A stretch of 47,539 nt of DNA from Clostridiales bacterium UBA4039. GTDB taxonomy: Bacteria; Bacillota; Clostridia; Lachnospirales; Vallitaleaceae. The notes under the pieces were generated by a model, which ran no database searches, was not told the origin of the DNA, and saw nothing but the letters and a program-made list of their open reading frames with translations. The stretch is from the NCBI GenBank assembly GCA_002382805.1, contig DGAD01000036.1, positions 1-47,539 on the forward strand, read 5' to 3'. Positions 1-8,225 of this stretch are shown piece after piece; position 1 is the first letter of the stretch; every line of letters begins with the position of its first letter. The translations under genes were made by a program, and so were the position numbers.

Positions 1-15
1 TTTGTCTACAGTCTG

Positions 16-46
16 AGCGCACTCCTCATTAGAGTGCGCTTTTTGT
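16..46 (+). terminator. Intrinsic terminator of an upstream gene
   Basis: Perfect 8-bp stem AGCGCACT (16-23) and AGTGCGCT (33-40), followed by a T-rich run at 40-46. The T-run lies on the plus-strand side only, so it ends a plus-strand transcript coming from outside the window. It does not obviously terminate the minus-strand MATE gene that ends at 81. Confidence 0.8.
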
Positions 47-80
47 TATTTACATGTTAGAAGTTTGGAATATACTGGGG

Positions 81-1445
81 TTATTCTCGAATGATATGCA
101 AATCTCTTACTTTTGGGGTTTTCCATACCCCGGTTAATGTGACAATAAAAGCGATGACGGATGCGATGGGATTACTTATACTTACAGCAATCCAAACCGA
201 TGTCGGTCCCAAAGATGTAAAATGTCCTAAGAGAAGAATCAAGGGGATACGAACAAGCCAGAGTCGACCTGCATCTAAGAACATCGCATGTAGCGTATGT
301 CCAGATCCATTTAATAATCCAAGAGCACAATTAAAAAATGAAATACTCCAAGTGGTCATTGCAAGTGCACGTAGATAAAAAGTGCCGTGTTGGACCACTT
401 CTTGTGTATTCGAAAAAATCGAAACAAGTTGAGGGGCAAAAAACCAAATAATAGAAGTGGTCATAAAGAGAAAAACCAAAGCTAGAGCAATGGAAATACG
501 ATAAGCTTTTTTGACGCGTTCCACCTGATTTGCTCCAAGGTTTTGTCCGGTTATAGTGGTTAATGCGGCGCCAACACCGACTGCAGGCATGAATGCCAGT
601 GAGTTTAAGCGATTTCCAATACCAAGAGCTGCAACGGCGGAATCACCATATTGAACGACAAAACTAAAAAGAATGATAAATCCAAAAGCGACACCACTAC
701 TTCCCATGGAAGAGGGGATACCCATGCGAATCAGCATCTTCATCTTTTGATAGTTGATTTTTAGGTTGTATGGAAAAATTTTTATGTAATTTAGTCCATG
801 GGTTAGTCGATAAATACCAAACAAAGAAAAGGGTACCATTGACATCACTGTTGCCCAAGCAGCCCCTTGGATGCCTAAGTCAAAAACAAAAATGAAAATA
901 GGGTCCAAAATAATGTTTAAAATAGCACTCGAAGCATTTAAAATCATAGGGGTTATGCTATCGCCCTGTGCCTGATTGATAGCTAAGAAGATATTCATCA
1001 TAAATAAAAAAGGCACTTGGATAAAAATAATTCTTAAATAAAGAGTCCCTTCGGACAAAAGCTCTCCCTTAGCACCCATGAGCTTTACAATGGCAGGAGT
1101 AAATATCATGCCAATCAGACAGGCTACAATCCCAAAGAAAAGAGCGAAGATATATAATTGCTGAGCCGTTTCATTGGCTTCTTTGATTTGATTAGCACCA
1201 ATATATTGAGAAATCATAGCGGCACCGGCTACAGCTATCCCTGTTGCAAAAGAGATGGTTAAAAAGGTAACTGGCCAGACAAAGTTTACAGCAGCAACTT
1301 GGACATCTCCCATGCGGGATACCCAAAAGGCATCACCGATATTATATAAAGATTGAATAAGGTTATTTAGCATAATAGGAATTGCGAGGGTAAGAATAGC
1401 ACGAACTAAATTACCTTCTAAAATCAAATTTCTGTTTTTTTCCAT
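81..1445 (-). CDS. MATE family multidrug/Na+ efflux transporter
   Basis: A 454-residue polytopic membrane protein of normal MATE length. About twelve hydrophobic segments lie in two halves, each beginning with a MATE-like pattern: ILTLAIPIMLNNLIQSLYN near residue 20 and a second copy around residue 240 (MGIPSSMGSSGVAFGFII). Members export cationic drugs or metabolites in exchange for Na+ or H+; the substrate cannot be read from sequence. The start is supported by CCTCC (GGAGG on the minus strand) at 1453-1457, 7 nt upstream of the ATG. The gene stands alone, divergent from the betaine operon. A short hairpin (TTGGG/CCCAA) lies in its leader near 1463-1477 and a TATAAT-like box at 1481-1486, but I see no good -35. 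It is not closely similar in sequence to the second MATE gene at 20260. Confidence 0.9.
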   Translation of the reverse strand: MEKNRNLILEGNLVRAILTLAIPIMLNNLIQSLYNIGDAFWVSRMGDVQVAAVNFVWPVTFLTISFATGIAVAGAAMISQYIGANQIKEANETAQQLYIFALFFGIVACLIGMIFTPAIVKLMGAKGELLSEGTLYLRIIFIQVPFLFMMNIFLAINQAQGDSITPMILNASSAILNIILDPIFIFVFDLGIQGAAWATVMSMVPFSLFGIYRLTHGLNYIKIFPYNLKINYQKMKMLIRMGIPSSMGSSGVAFGFIILFSFVVQYGDSAVAALGIGNRLNSLAFMPAVGVGAALTTITGQNLGANQVERVKKAYRISIALALVFLFMTTSIIWFFAPQLVSIFSNTQEVVQHGTFYLRALAMTTWSISFFNCALGLLNGSGHTLHAMFLDAGRLWLVRIPLILLLGHFTSLGPTSVWIAVSISNPIASVIAFIVTLTGVWKTPKVRDLHIIRE

Positions 1446-1747
1446 GGTTAATCCTCCGTTAGTTGGGGTGAACCCAAACCATTATATATGTCTATCTTGC
1501 AATATAGCATGTTTTTATTAAATAAACAATCGGCATATATCCAATTCAACACGTGGAGTTAGCTGATATGTGCAAAGGAACTATAAAAGAATATATAAAA
1601 TATAAAAAACATACAAAAATGAAAAAATAAAGGGCAGAATAAACAAATTTTGCTTTTTTCCTTGTCAAAGTGACAACTTCTGTGTAAAATAGGATTGTCA
1701 CCAAGAAACAACTTGGAAAAAATATAAAGTTGTCACAAGGAGGAAAT
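1446..1747. promoter_or_regulatory. Divergent intergenic region between MATE gene and opuA operon
   Basis: About 300 bp, very AT-rich, with no coding potential. The left third is the leader of the minus-strand MATE gene. The right third holds the opuA promoter and repeated TTGTCAC elements, described separately. The middle (about 1500-1650) shows nothing I can interpret. Confidence 0.6.
1662..1736 (+). promoter_or_regulatory. opuA promoter with BusR-like operator repeats
   Basis: The -35 is TTGTCA (1662-1667) and the -10 is TAAAAT (1685-1690), with a 17-bp spacer. The -35 is also one arm of the palindrome TTGTCA-AAG-TGACAA (1662-1676). GTGACAA (1670-1676) and TTGTCAC (1695-1701) form a wider inverted repeat, 18 bp apart, across the -10. 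A third TTGTCAC copy (1730-1736) abuts the ribosome binding site. A short hairpin CCAAG/CTTGG (1701-1716) sits in the leader. The repeats overlap the promoter, as expected for repression. The natural candidate is the GntR/RCK_C regulator at the end of this operon; that link is inference. Confidence 0.7.
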
Positions 1748-2713
1748 ATGAGAAAAATTATTGGAATAGCACTGAGCTTAATGATTGTTATGGCATTAGC
1801 AGGCTGTGCTGAAGAAACAAAAGAGATTAAAATTGGCGAAGGCGATTGGGATAGTAACGCATTTCATGATCAAATTGCAAAATTCATTATCGAGAATGGC
1901 TATGACACTCCAGTCAATGCTGTTATGGCAGATACTTCGGTAATGGTGTCTGGAATGAAAACAAAAGATATTGATGCCTCATTAGAATTGTGGTCAGATA
2001 ATGTTCCGACGTATCAAGACGATATTGACAATGGACATTATGAAGAGTTAGCAGTTAACTTTGACGATAACCGACAAGGAATTTATGTTCCAACGTATAT
2101 GGTTGAAGGTGAAGGTGCTATTGCACCAGACTTAAAAACAGTTGAAGATTTAAAAGATTATGTACATTTATTTCCGAATCCTGAAAATGAAGATGAAGGA
2201 ATTATCTATGGAGGACCAGAAGGATGGTCAGCAACAGCAATGCTTCATAAAAAAATGGAAGCATATGGTTTAGACGAATTCTATAATTTCAAAACAATTG
2301 ATTCAAATGCAACCTTATCAGCTACACTAGCATCAGCATATGCAAAGCAAGAACCATGGGTTGGATATAATTGGGAACCAACATGGATTATGGGGCTTTA
2401 TGATATGACATTGCTTGAAGATAGTGAATATAATGTTGATGATTATGAAAAAGGGATTGGCGCATTCCCATCCGTAAAAGTTACAGTATGTGTGAATAGT
2501 GAATTTAAAGAAAATCATCCAGAAGTATATGAATTTTTGAGCAAATATGAGACTTCTTCAGCGGTAACCAGTGCAGGACTTGGCTATATGCAGGAAAATG
2601 AAGTCGAAGCAGAAGATGCAGCAATATGGTTCTTAAATACGTATGAAGATATGTGGAAGCCAATGGTAAGCGAAGAAGCTTATACTAAAATCATTGAAGC
2701 TTTAAATGAATAG
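1748..2713 (+). CDS. opuAC: Glycine betaine/proline betaine ABC transporter, substrate-binding lipoprotein
   Basis: Extracellular receptor of the osmoprotectant importer. The first 20 residues are a lipoprotein signal ending in LAGC, with Cys20 the predicted lipidation site. The rest is a type II periplasmic-binding fold of the OpuAC/ProX family. It is rich in tryptophans (SLELWSDNV, GGPEGWSA, YNWEPTWIMG) of the sort that cage quaternary amines in this family. An in-frame TTG at 1730 extends the frame, but it overlaps the ribosome binding site. The ATG at 1748 has AAGGAGG at 1738-1743 and gives a proper signal peptide, so I use it (321 residues). First gene of a four-gene operon: the permease follows 11 nt later, then the ATPase, then a regulator. 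The order (receptor first) differs from the B. subtilis opuA order. Confidence 0.93.
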   Translation: MRKIIGIALSLMIVMALAGCAEETKEIKIGEGDWDSNAFHDQIAKFIIENGYDTPVNAVMADTSVMVSGMKTKDIDASLELWSDNVPTYQDDIDNGHYEELAVNFDDNRQGIYVPTYMVEGEGAIAPDLKTVEDLKDYVHLFPNPENEDEGIIYGGPEGWSATAMLHKKMEAYGLDEFYNFKTIDSNATLSATLASAYAKQEPWVGYNWEPTWIMGLYDMTLLEDSEYNVDDYEKGIGAFPSVKVTVCVNSEFKENHPEVYEFLSKYETSSAVTSAGLGYMQENEVEAEDAAIWFLNTYEDMWKPMVSEEAYTKIIEALNE

Positions 2714-2724
2714 GAGTGAAAAAT

Positions 2725-3579
2725 TTGTTTGATTTTCCTGAGCAGTTAAGTTTTGAAATAACAGAGCCCATAGATAAAGCCGTCGAATGGATGTTGCTAA
2801 ACTGGGGACTACTTTTTGATTTTATACAAGGATTTGTATTGACAGTCTTTAATGTCGTTGAAGCCGGACTAAACATAATTCCATGGTGGTTGATGATTTT
2901 AGGTGTATTTGTTGCCGGCGTGAAGCTATACAACTGGAAAACAGGGGCAATATTGTCGTTAATGCTTTTTTTAATCGGCTTGTTTGGTCTATGGGAATTA
3001 ATGATTTATACATTAGTCATTGTTATTGTCGCAGTAATTGTATCCCTTTTGATTGGAATCCCTTTTGGAATTCTTATGGCAAAGTCGGATATAGCCAAGC
3101 GAATTATGCTTCCCATACTTGATGGGATGCAAACAATGCCAAGCTTTGTGTATTTATTGCCAGCGGTTATGTTTTTTGGTTTAGGTAAGGTGGCAGCACT
3201 TATTGCCACAACAACCTATGCGATACCGCCGCTTATTCGTTTGACTTACCTAGGTATTTCAAATGTAGACAAGGAAGTTGTTGAGGCGGGAAAATCCTTC
3301 GGATCAACAGCACGTCAGATGCTGGTTAAAATTGAGTTTCCACAAGCCTTATCTTCAATTATGACCGGTGTTAATCAGACCACAATGATGGCGATGGCGA
3401 TGGTGGTTATCTCATCTATGATTGGTGCAGAAGGGATTGGGCAAGAAGTGCTCGTCGCAATACGACGAATGGAAGTTGGAAAAGGTTTTCAATCCGGTAT
3501 TGCTATTGTATTCCTTGCGATTATATTAGACCGTTTGTTACAAGGAATGGCAAGTCGTTTAAAGAAAGGTAGTGAGTAA
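2725..3579 (+). CDS. opuAB: Glycine betaine ABC transporter, permease
   Basis: Inner-membrane channel subunit of the OpuA/ProU family. About seven hydrophobic segments are visible. The conserved cytoplasmic EAA-type loop (VVEAGKSFGSTARQMLVKIEFP) lies at about residues 190-212 and docks on the ATPase. The frame is open from a GTG at 2716, but there AGGA directly touches the start codon. The TTG at 2725 sits 8 nt after AGGAG (2712-2716), so I favour it (284 residues); the difference is three residues. The stop overlaps the start of the ATPase gene by 8 nt, indicating translational coupling. Length and topology are normal for the family, which works with a separate substrate-binding lipoprotein. 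Confidence 0.92.
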   Translation: MFDFPEQLSFEITEPIDKAVEWMLLNWGLLFDFIQGFVLTVFNVVEAGLNIIPWWLMILGVFVAGVKLYNWKTGAILSLMLFLIGLFGLWELMIYTLVIVIVAVIVSLLIGIPFGILMAKSDIAKRIMLPILDGMQTMPSFVYLLPAVMFFGLGKVAALIATTTYAIPPLIRLTYLGISNVDKEVVEAGKSFGSTARQMLVKIEFPQALSSIMTGVNQTTMMAMAMVVISSMIGAEGIGQEVLVAIRRMEVGKGFQSGIAIVFLAIILDRLLQGMASRLKKGSE

Positions 3580-4753
3580 ACTGGCTAATTATAAAGTAGA
3601 AATCAAAAATTTGACCTTAGTATTTGGTAAGAAAAAAGAACGTGCGTTAAAGATGCTAGATGAAGGGAAAACCATTCAGGAAATCCGTGAAAAAACAGGT
3701 TTAGCTGTTGGCGTTAATAATGTGAGTATTGATATAGAAGAAGGCGAGATGTTCGTCATTGTTGGTTTGTCAGGAAGTGGAAAGTCATCACTGATTCGAT
3801 GTATGAATATGCTTAATGTCCCAACACGTGGACAATTACTTATTGACGGGGAGAATATTTGTGACTATAATAAGGAGCAGTTGCGTGAACTGCGACGAAA
3901 AAAAGTAGCGATGGTCTTTCAACATTTTGGCTTATTAAGTCATCGTACGGTTATTGATAATGTAGAATATGGTTTAGAGGTTCAAGACGTATCACCCTCG
4001 ATTCGAAGAGAAAAAGCAGAAGAGGCGATTAAACTTGTTGGGCTAGAAGGATGGGAAAAATATTTTCCCCATCAATTAAGTGGTGGTATGAAACAACGGG
4101 TTGGGCTGGCTAGAGCTTTAACCAATGAACCGGAGATTCTATTGATGGATGAACCGTTTAGTGCACTTGATCCACTTATTCGTAGAGATATGCAAAAAGA
4201 ATTACTCAGCATAGAAGATTATATGGATAAGACAGTTATCTTTATTACCCATGATATGAATGAAGCCTTTAAACTTGGGGATCGGGTAGCATTATTAAAA
4301 GATGGTGAATTAGTACAAGTAGGTAGACCGGATGAATTTTTTGAAAATCCGGCCAATGATTATGTCACAAGCTTTATTGAAGATGTCGACAAATCAAGAA
4401 TATTAAAAGTACGAACGATTATGCGAGCACCGACAGTATTAGCCCATTTGGGAGATATGACAGAATCGATTAATAAGCAACTGTTAGAAAAAGATCGTGA
4501 CTTTTGTTATGTCGTTAATAGCAACAATGAACTTGAAGGTTTTGTAGAACAAAAGACATTAGAAGAAAATCCTGGACAATCAATTGATGCATTTGTTATT
4601 GAAGAGCATGAAGCGATTAACCGTAACGCTTTTGTTTTCGATACCTTCGCTAAACTAAATGAAAGCGATTATGATATAGCTGTTGTTGATAAGAAAAAGC
4701 GTTTACGTGGTGTTATCAGTAATGAAGATGTTGTATCAGCTTTATCTCATTAG
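3572..4753 (+). CDS. opuAA: Glycine betaine ABC transporter, ATP-binding subunit with CBS domains
   Basis: Cytoplasmic ATPase that powers betaine uptake. It opens with the OpuAA-specific leader in which the ABC domain is preceded by a KMLDEGKTIQEIREKTG helix. Walker A is GLSGSGKS (residues 65-72), the signature LSGGMKQR near 170, and Walker B ILLMDEPFSALDP. The last about 110 residues look like a CBS pair, the module that senses ionic strength or c-di-AMP in this family. The GTG start at 3572 has a weak, very close purine stretch (AGAAAGG), so expression probably depends on coupling to opuAB. 393 residues, typical length. Next comes the regulator gene after 21 nt. Confidence 0.93.
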   Translation: MSKLANYKVEIKNLTLVFGKKKERALKMLDEGKTIQEIREKTGLAVGVNNVSIDIEEGEMFVIVGLSGSGKSSLIRCMNMLNVPTRGQLLIDGENICDYNKEQLRELRRKKVAMVFQHFGLLSHRTVIDNVEYGLEVQDVSPSIRREKAEEAIKLVGLEGWEKYFPHQLSGGMKQRVGLARALTNEPEILLMDEPFSALDPLIRRDMQKELLSIEDYMDKTVIFITHDMNEAFKLGDRVALLKDGELVQVGRPDEFFENPANDYVTSFIEDVDKSRILKVRTIMRAPTVLAHLGDMTESINKQLLEKDRDFCYVVNSNNELEGFVEQKTLEENPGQSIDAFVIEEHEAINRNAFVFDTFAKLNESDYDIAVVDKKKRLRGVISNEDVVSALSH

Positions 4754-4774
4754 GAATTTTGAGGAGGCATGCAA

Positions 4775-5413
4775 ATGGCAAGAAAAAATAGTGAGCCAAT
4801 ATATATGCGTGTAGCTATGGATGTAGCAGGGCGCATTATCAAAGGTGAACTAAAAGAGGGGCAAAAAATTAGTGGACGTACAACGTTTGCAGGAGAATAC
4901 AATGTATCCCCAGAGACAATACGTAAGTCCATGGGACTATTGGAAGAAAAAAATATTGTGACTGTCGAACATGGTAACGGGATTTATGTTGCTTCTCGCC
5001 ATAAAGCAGAAGAATTTATTAAAATTTATACTGTGCGTGCCAGCATTAATGAGCTAAAGGAAGAACTTGTTGATTTACGTGAGCAACGGGATAATATAGA
5101 AAAAAAGATGAATCAGACGGTGAATTCGATTGTAGATTTTTCAAGTCGTTTTAAAAATGTTGAGCAAGTATTTGTTCATGAATACCCCTTAGCATTTGAT
5201 TGTGATACGTTTGAAAAAACCATTGAAGAACTCAAGATATGGGAGAATACAGGGGCAACATTGGTAGGCATCCGCAGAGAGGGACAGACCTTGTTATCAC
5301 CTTCTCCAAAAGATACAATAAAATTGCACGATCGTCTTTTATATGTAGGTAATCCTCAGTCAAGCATACGCTTGGGAGAATATATGCGCATACAAATGGA
5401 AGGCGGAAAATAG
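4775..5413 (+). CDS. busR: GntR-type repressor with RCK_C (TrkA-C) domain, BusR-like
   Basis: Probable c-di-AMP-responsive repressor of the betaine operon in which it lies. Residues 1 to about 75 form a GntR winged helix (SEPIYMRVAMDVAGRII, then SPETIRKSMGLLEEKNIV). A predicted coiled coil follows at about 85-125 (SINELKEELVDLREQRDNIEKK). The last about 80 residues form an RCK_C domain ending LHDRLLYVGNPQSS. In streptococci and lactococci this architecture is BusR, which binds c-di-AMP and represses the betaine transporter genes. An ATG at 4769 lies 1 nt from the GAGGAGG ribosome binding site; the ATG at 4775 is spaced 7 nt and is preferred (212 residues). The symbol is given by architecture and context, not by a search. 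Confidence 0.85.
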   Translation: MARKNSEPIYMRVAMDVAGRIIKGELKEGQKISGRTTFAGEYNVSPETIRKSMGLLEEKNIVTVEHGNGIYVASRHKAEEFIKIYTVRASINELKEELVDLREQRDNIEKKMNQTVNSIVDFSSRFKNVEQVFVHEYPLAFDCDTFEKTIEELKIWENTGATLVGIRREGQTLLSPSPKDTIKLHDRLLYVGNPQSSIRLGEYMRIQMEGGK

Positions 5414-5414
5414 T

Positions 5415-5460
5415 AAAATAGGACTAAAGAGCTTGAGTTATGGCTTTAGTCCTATTTTTG
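5415..5460 (+). terminator. Terminator of the opuA-busR operon
   Basis: Strong stem: AAATAGGACTAAAG (5416-5429) pairs with CTTTAGTCCTATTT (5444-5457), and the right arm runs into a T-stretch. It starts 2 nt after the regulator stop codon. Confidence 0.92.
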
Positions 5461-5492
5461 TATAGATAATTGTACTCATTGGCTAGGAAAAA

Positions 5493-5501
5493 TGCTATAA
5501 T
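5493..5501 (+). promoter_or_regulatory. Extended -10 promoter of TPR-GGDEF gene
   Basis: TGC-TATAAT (extended -10 form; TATAAT at 5496-5501) lies about 40 nt upstream of the ATG at 5541. The closest -35-like hexamer, TTGTAC at 5470-5475, is 20 bp away, so recognition may rest mainly on the extended -10. Confidence 0.5.
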
Positions 5502-5540
5502 GAATATGTATATTATTTAGGGTATAAAGGGTGAAAAAGG

Positions 5541-7166
5541 ATGAATACAATCAACGCACATATTGAACAAGCAAAGCTGCATGCTTTAAGTCAGCCAAAA
5601 AAAGCCTATGAAAACGCAAAAAAAGCGTTAGAATACGCAACCGTTAAAAATTCAAAATACAGTCAAGGGCAAGCCTATTTTTATATGGCTTTTGCTTGCC
5701 GTGTGATGTCAGATTATGTGCACGGCTTATCCAATGCGCTAAAAGGGTTATCGATTTTTGAAGCACTAGGAGATAATCTAGGTATAATGAAAGCACGTAA
5801 TATTACAGGAATAATATATTTTTATTATGGGGACTATGCCAGTGCATTAGAAAACTTTATGATTGCATTATCCCTTTCTGAAAAAGTAAATGACTTGAAT
5901 ATGTATTCGTCAGTAGTCAACAATATCGGGGAAGTTTACCGTGAAGCAAAAGACTATGAAAAAGCGTTAAGTTGCTATCTAGACGCACTTGAGATAACCG
6001 AGTCTCAAATAAAAGATCCACAGCTTGAACTCAATGGGGCATCGATTTATTTAAATATTGGTGAAATCTACTATATACAAAAAGAATTTTCGAATTCTTT
6101 GGAGTATATGCAAAAAGCTCTGGAGCTTGCGATCAAGCATAATAATATTATCTTGATTGGTGAAGCTGAGACGAAACTTGGGCGTGCAATGATAGAATTA
6201 CATGACTATCAAAAAGCAAGTATGCACTACCAAAGGGCACGAGAGCATTACGATACAATTCATAATAAATTCTATAAGATTGAATTGCTTATCTATCAAG
6301 CAAAGTTATCCGACTTGCTGGGTAACGATTCCCTAGACTACCTCGAAGAGGCTTTAGCAGATGCGGCGTTACTAGGGCTTGATTCGAAAGTTAGTCAATT
6401 ATATAAAATTTTGTCGAGTTACTACGAACAGCGGGAGAATTATCAAGAAGCGTTGAATTATTACAAATATTATTCGATGAAGGAAAAAGAGATAGAGGCA
6501 TCAAACTTATCCCAAAAGCTTGAGATATTATCGATAGAATTAGAACATAATAAGAGTAAAAAAGATCGACGCCATATTCGTGAAATCACTCGAAAACTGC
6601 GTAATGATATCAATCACACAACGAAAGAGTTAGAGGATATTAAGCAAAAAAATATGCGCCTGATACAAGAAAGCATGATGGATGAATTGACCCAAACATA
6701 TAATCGGCGGGGTATTCAACATCAATACAATAAGCTTATAGCTACTAATGAAAGCCAGCGGGACAATATCGCGGTGTATATGATTGATATTGATTTTTTC
6801 AAGGCATATAATGATTCGCTAGGTCATATTCAAGGAGATATATGCTTAGGAAAAGTAGCGACAATCCTTAAAAGCATTCCAACGAAGGATTACTTTGTAG
6901 GACGGTTTGGTGGAGAAGAGTTTGTGGTGATTGCCAAAGTAAAGACGGTGGATGAAGCAAAGGATTTAGCGGAGCATATGCGTCAGCAAATAGAGAAGAT
7001 GCAGCTGTTGTACTATGTTGATGAAAAAGAAGTTAATTTGACGATTAGTATTGGTGCAAAATATGTAGAATCAACTAACCACGAGATGCTTCAAGTTATT
7101 GACTATGCAGATAAAGCGTTGTATAAAGCAAAGCAGAGTGGTAGAAACTGTGTGTGTTTTTATTGA
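5541..7166 (+). CDS. TPR-repeat protein with C-terminal GGDEF diguanylate cyclase domain
   Basis: Predicted cytoplasmic diguanylate cyclase (2 GTP to c-di-GMP). Residues 1 to about 320 are tandem TPR repeats (GDYASALENFMIALSLSEK, KDYEKALSCYLDALEITE, KEFSNSLEYMQKALELA). These are followed by a charged helical linker at about 320-375 and the GGDEF domain at 375-541. The active-site motif is GGEEF at residues 457-461, preceded by the metal-binding DIDFFKAYNDSLGH stretch, so catalysis is plausible. The RxxD product-inhibition site is not recognisable (the region reads PTKDYFVGRF). No transmembrane segment is seen; the TPRs probably bind a protein or peptide signal. SD AAAGGGTG (5526-5533) supports the ATG. 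A methyltransferase gene follows after 11 nt. Confidence 0.9.
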   Translation: MNTINAHIEQAKLHALSQPKKAYENAKKALEYATVKNSKYSQGQAYFYMAFACRVMSDYVHGLSNALKGLSIFEALGDNLGIMKARNITGIIYFYYGDYASALENFMIALSLSEKVNDLNMYSSVVNNIGEVYREAKDYEKALSCYLDALEITESQIKDPQLELNGASIYLNIGEIYYIQKEFSNSLEYMQKALELAIKHNNIILIGEAETKLGRAMIELHDYQKASMHYQRAREHYDTIHNKFYKIELLIYQAKLSDLLGNDSLDYLEEALADAALLGLDSKVSQLYKILSSYYEQRENYQEALNYYKYYSMKEKEIEASNLSQKLEILSIELEHNKSKKDRRHIREITRKLRNDINHTTKELEDIKQKNMRLIQESMMDELTQTYNRRGIQHQYNKLIATNESQRDNIAVYMIDIDFFKAYNDSLGHIQGDICLGKVATILKSIPTKDYFVGRFGGEEFVVIAKVKTVDEAKDLAEHMRQQIEKMQLLYYVDEKEVNLTISIGAKYVESTNHEMLQVIDYADKALYKAKQSGRNCVCFY

Positions 7167-7177
7167 AAGGAATATAA

Positions 7178-7825
7178 ATGAGTACAAAATGTCGTTTGTG
7201 TGCAGGAGAGACAATCATGCTATGCCATCCAAAAATTGGAGATTATTTTTGGTGCCAGCAGTGTGACTATATATATAAAGATGAGAAAGATTATATATCC
7301 GACGAAGCAGAATTAGAGATTTATGACCAACACCATAATTCTATTGAAGACCCTAGGTATGTGGCGTACTTTCAAAAGTTTATTAAGTGCGCTATTGTAG
7401 AGTATGCATCGGATGGAAAAGTTGGTTTGGATTTTGGGAGTGGACCTTCCCCGGTGTTATCGATGATTCTAGAACAAGACTATGGGTATGTTATCGATAT
7501 CTATGACAAGTATTATTCGCCACAACCTGTATATGAGAAAAAGCAGTATGACTTGATAACATCAACAGAGGTTGTAGAACATCTAAAAGATCCCCTTGAT
7601 TATTTTAGGGTGTTTAAATCTTTACTTAAGCCCCAGGGGATTATAGCCATTATGACACAATTCCATCCCCAGGCAGAGGGGAAATTTATTAATTGGCATT
7701 ATATGCGAGATCGAAGTCATGTTTCTTTTTTTACATTAACAACGATGGAATTTATTGCAGAAAAAGTGGGGTTACGTATTGTGTATACAGATAATAAGCG
7801 TTATATTACATTGACACATCGATAG
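7178..7825 (+). CDS. Class I SAM-dependent methyltransferase with N-terminal zinc-ribbon-like Cys pairs
   Basis: 215 residues. Cys5/Cys8 and Cys26/Cys29 (CRLC and CQQC) form a probable zinc knuckle, as in methyltransferases that carry an N-terminal zinc ribbon. The SAM-binding motif I is GLDFGSGPSP near residues 83-92. It is followed by a compact methyltransferase core (DLITSTEVVEHLKDP, then LKPQGIIAIMTQ) typical of the Methyltransf_11/23 type. The substrate is unknown. It starts 11 nt after the cyclase gene with SD AAAGGA, so the two are probably co-transcribed. No clear terminator follows before the cobalamin riboswitch. Confidence 0.8.
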   Translation: MSTKCRLCAGETIMLCHPKIGDYFWCQQCDYIYKDEKDYISDEAELEIYDQHHNSIEDPRYVAYFQKFIKCAIVEYASDGKVGLDFGSGPSPVLSMILEQDYGYVIDIYDKYYSPQPVYEKKQYDLITSTEVVEHLKDPLDYFRVFKSLLKPQGIIAIMTQFHPQAEGKFINWHYMRDRSHVSFFTLTTMEFIAEKVGLRIVYTDNKRYITLTHR

Positions 7826-7861
7826 GATTAGGTTAGAATCTAAGAAGTTAATTGAATAAGA

Positions 7862-8030
7862 GATACGCGATACGTAATGAGCAATTCGTTACATGGAAGA
7901 GGGTGTGAATCCCTCACAGGGCCGCTGCTGTAATAAACGAGCAAACCTTAGTCCAAAGAGACACCCACTGAAAAAAATCGGGAAGGGGAGGTAAGCGCTA
8001 TAGTTTTAAGTCAGAAGACAGTCGCATATC
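7862..8030 (+). promoter_or_regulatory. Cobalamin (B12) riboswitch controlling btuFCD-cbiA
   Basis: The B12-box core is readable in order: GGGTGTGAATCCCTCACAGG (7901-7920), GCCGCTGCTGTAAT, a CCACTG segment at 7965-7970, GGGAAGG, and the terminal AAGTCAGAAGAC. The closing P1 helix pairs GATACGCGA (7862-7870) with TCGCATATC (8022-8030), with one mismatch. In this family adenosylcobalamin binding lowers downstream expression. The downstream terminator at 8116-8148 indicates transcriptional control of the uptake and cbiA genes. Confidence 0.95.
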
Positions 8031-8115
8031 ATAAGCATGAAAACTCTTCGGATCCAAGAGAATGCAACGGGTACTTTGCTATTGGTATGAATGTGATGTA
8101 TCAAAAAATAAGTTG

Positions 8116-8148
8116 CTGTATTATGAATTCGATAATACAGTTTTTTTT
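8116..8148 (+). terminator. Riboswitch-controlled attenuator before btuF
   Basis: Perfect 9-bp stem CTGTATTAT (8116-8124) and ATAATACAG (8132-8140) followed by eight T residues. It lies between the cobalamin aptamer and btuF, so it is the likely expression platform. The 85 nt between aptamer and terminator contain another small hairpin (CTCTT/AAGAG, about 8044-8060). I did not resolve a clear antiterminator. Confidence 0.88.
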
Positions 8149-8225
8149 ATTTCTCTAGAAAAGTTTGAGGTTCGCATTGACAATTAACAAAAACTATACA
8201 AACCAACAGGAAAGAGGAAATAATC

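Noticed and set aside
1730..1747. TTG start at 1730 for the betaine-binding protein
   Set aside because: It would place the AAGGAGG ribosome binding site inside the gene; the ATG at 1748 is correctly spaced and starts a lipoprotein signal.
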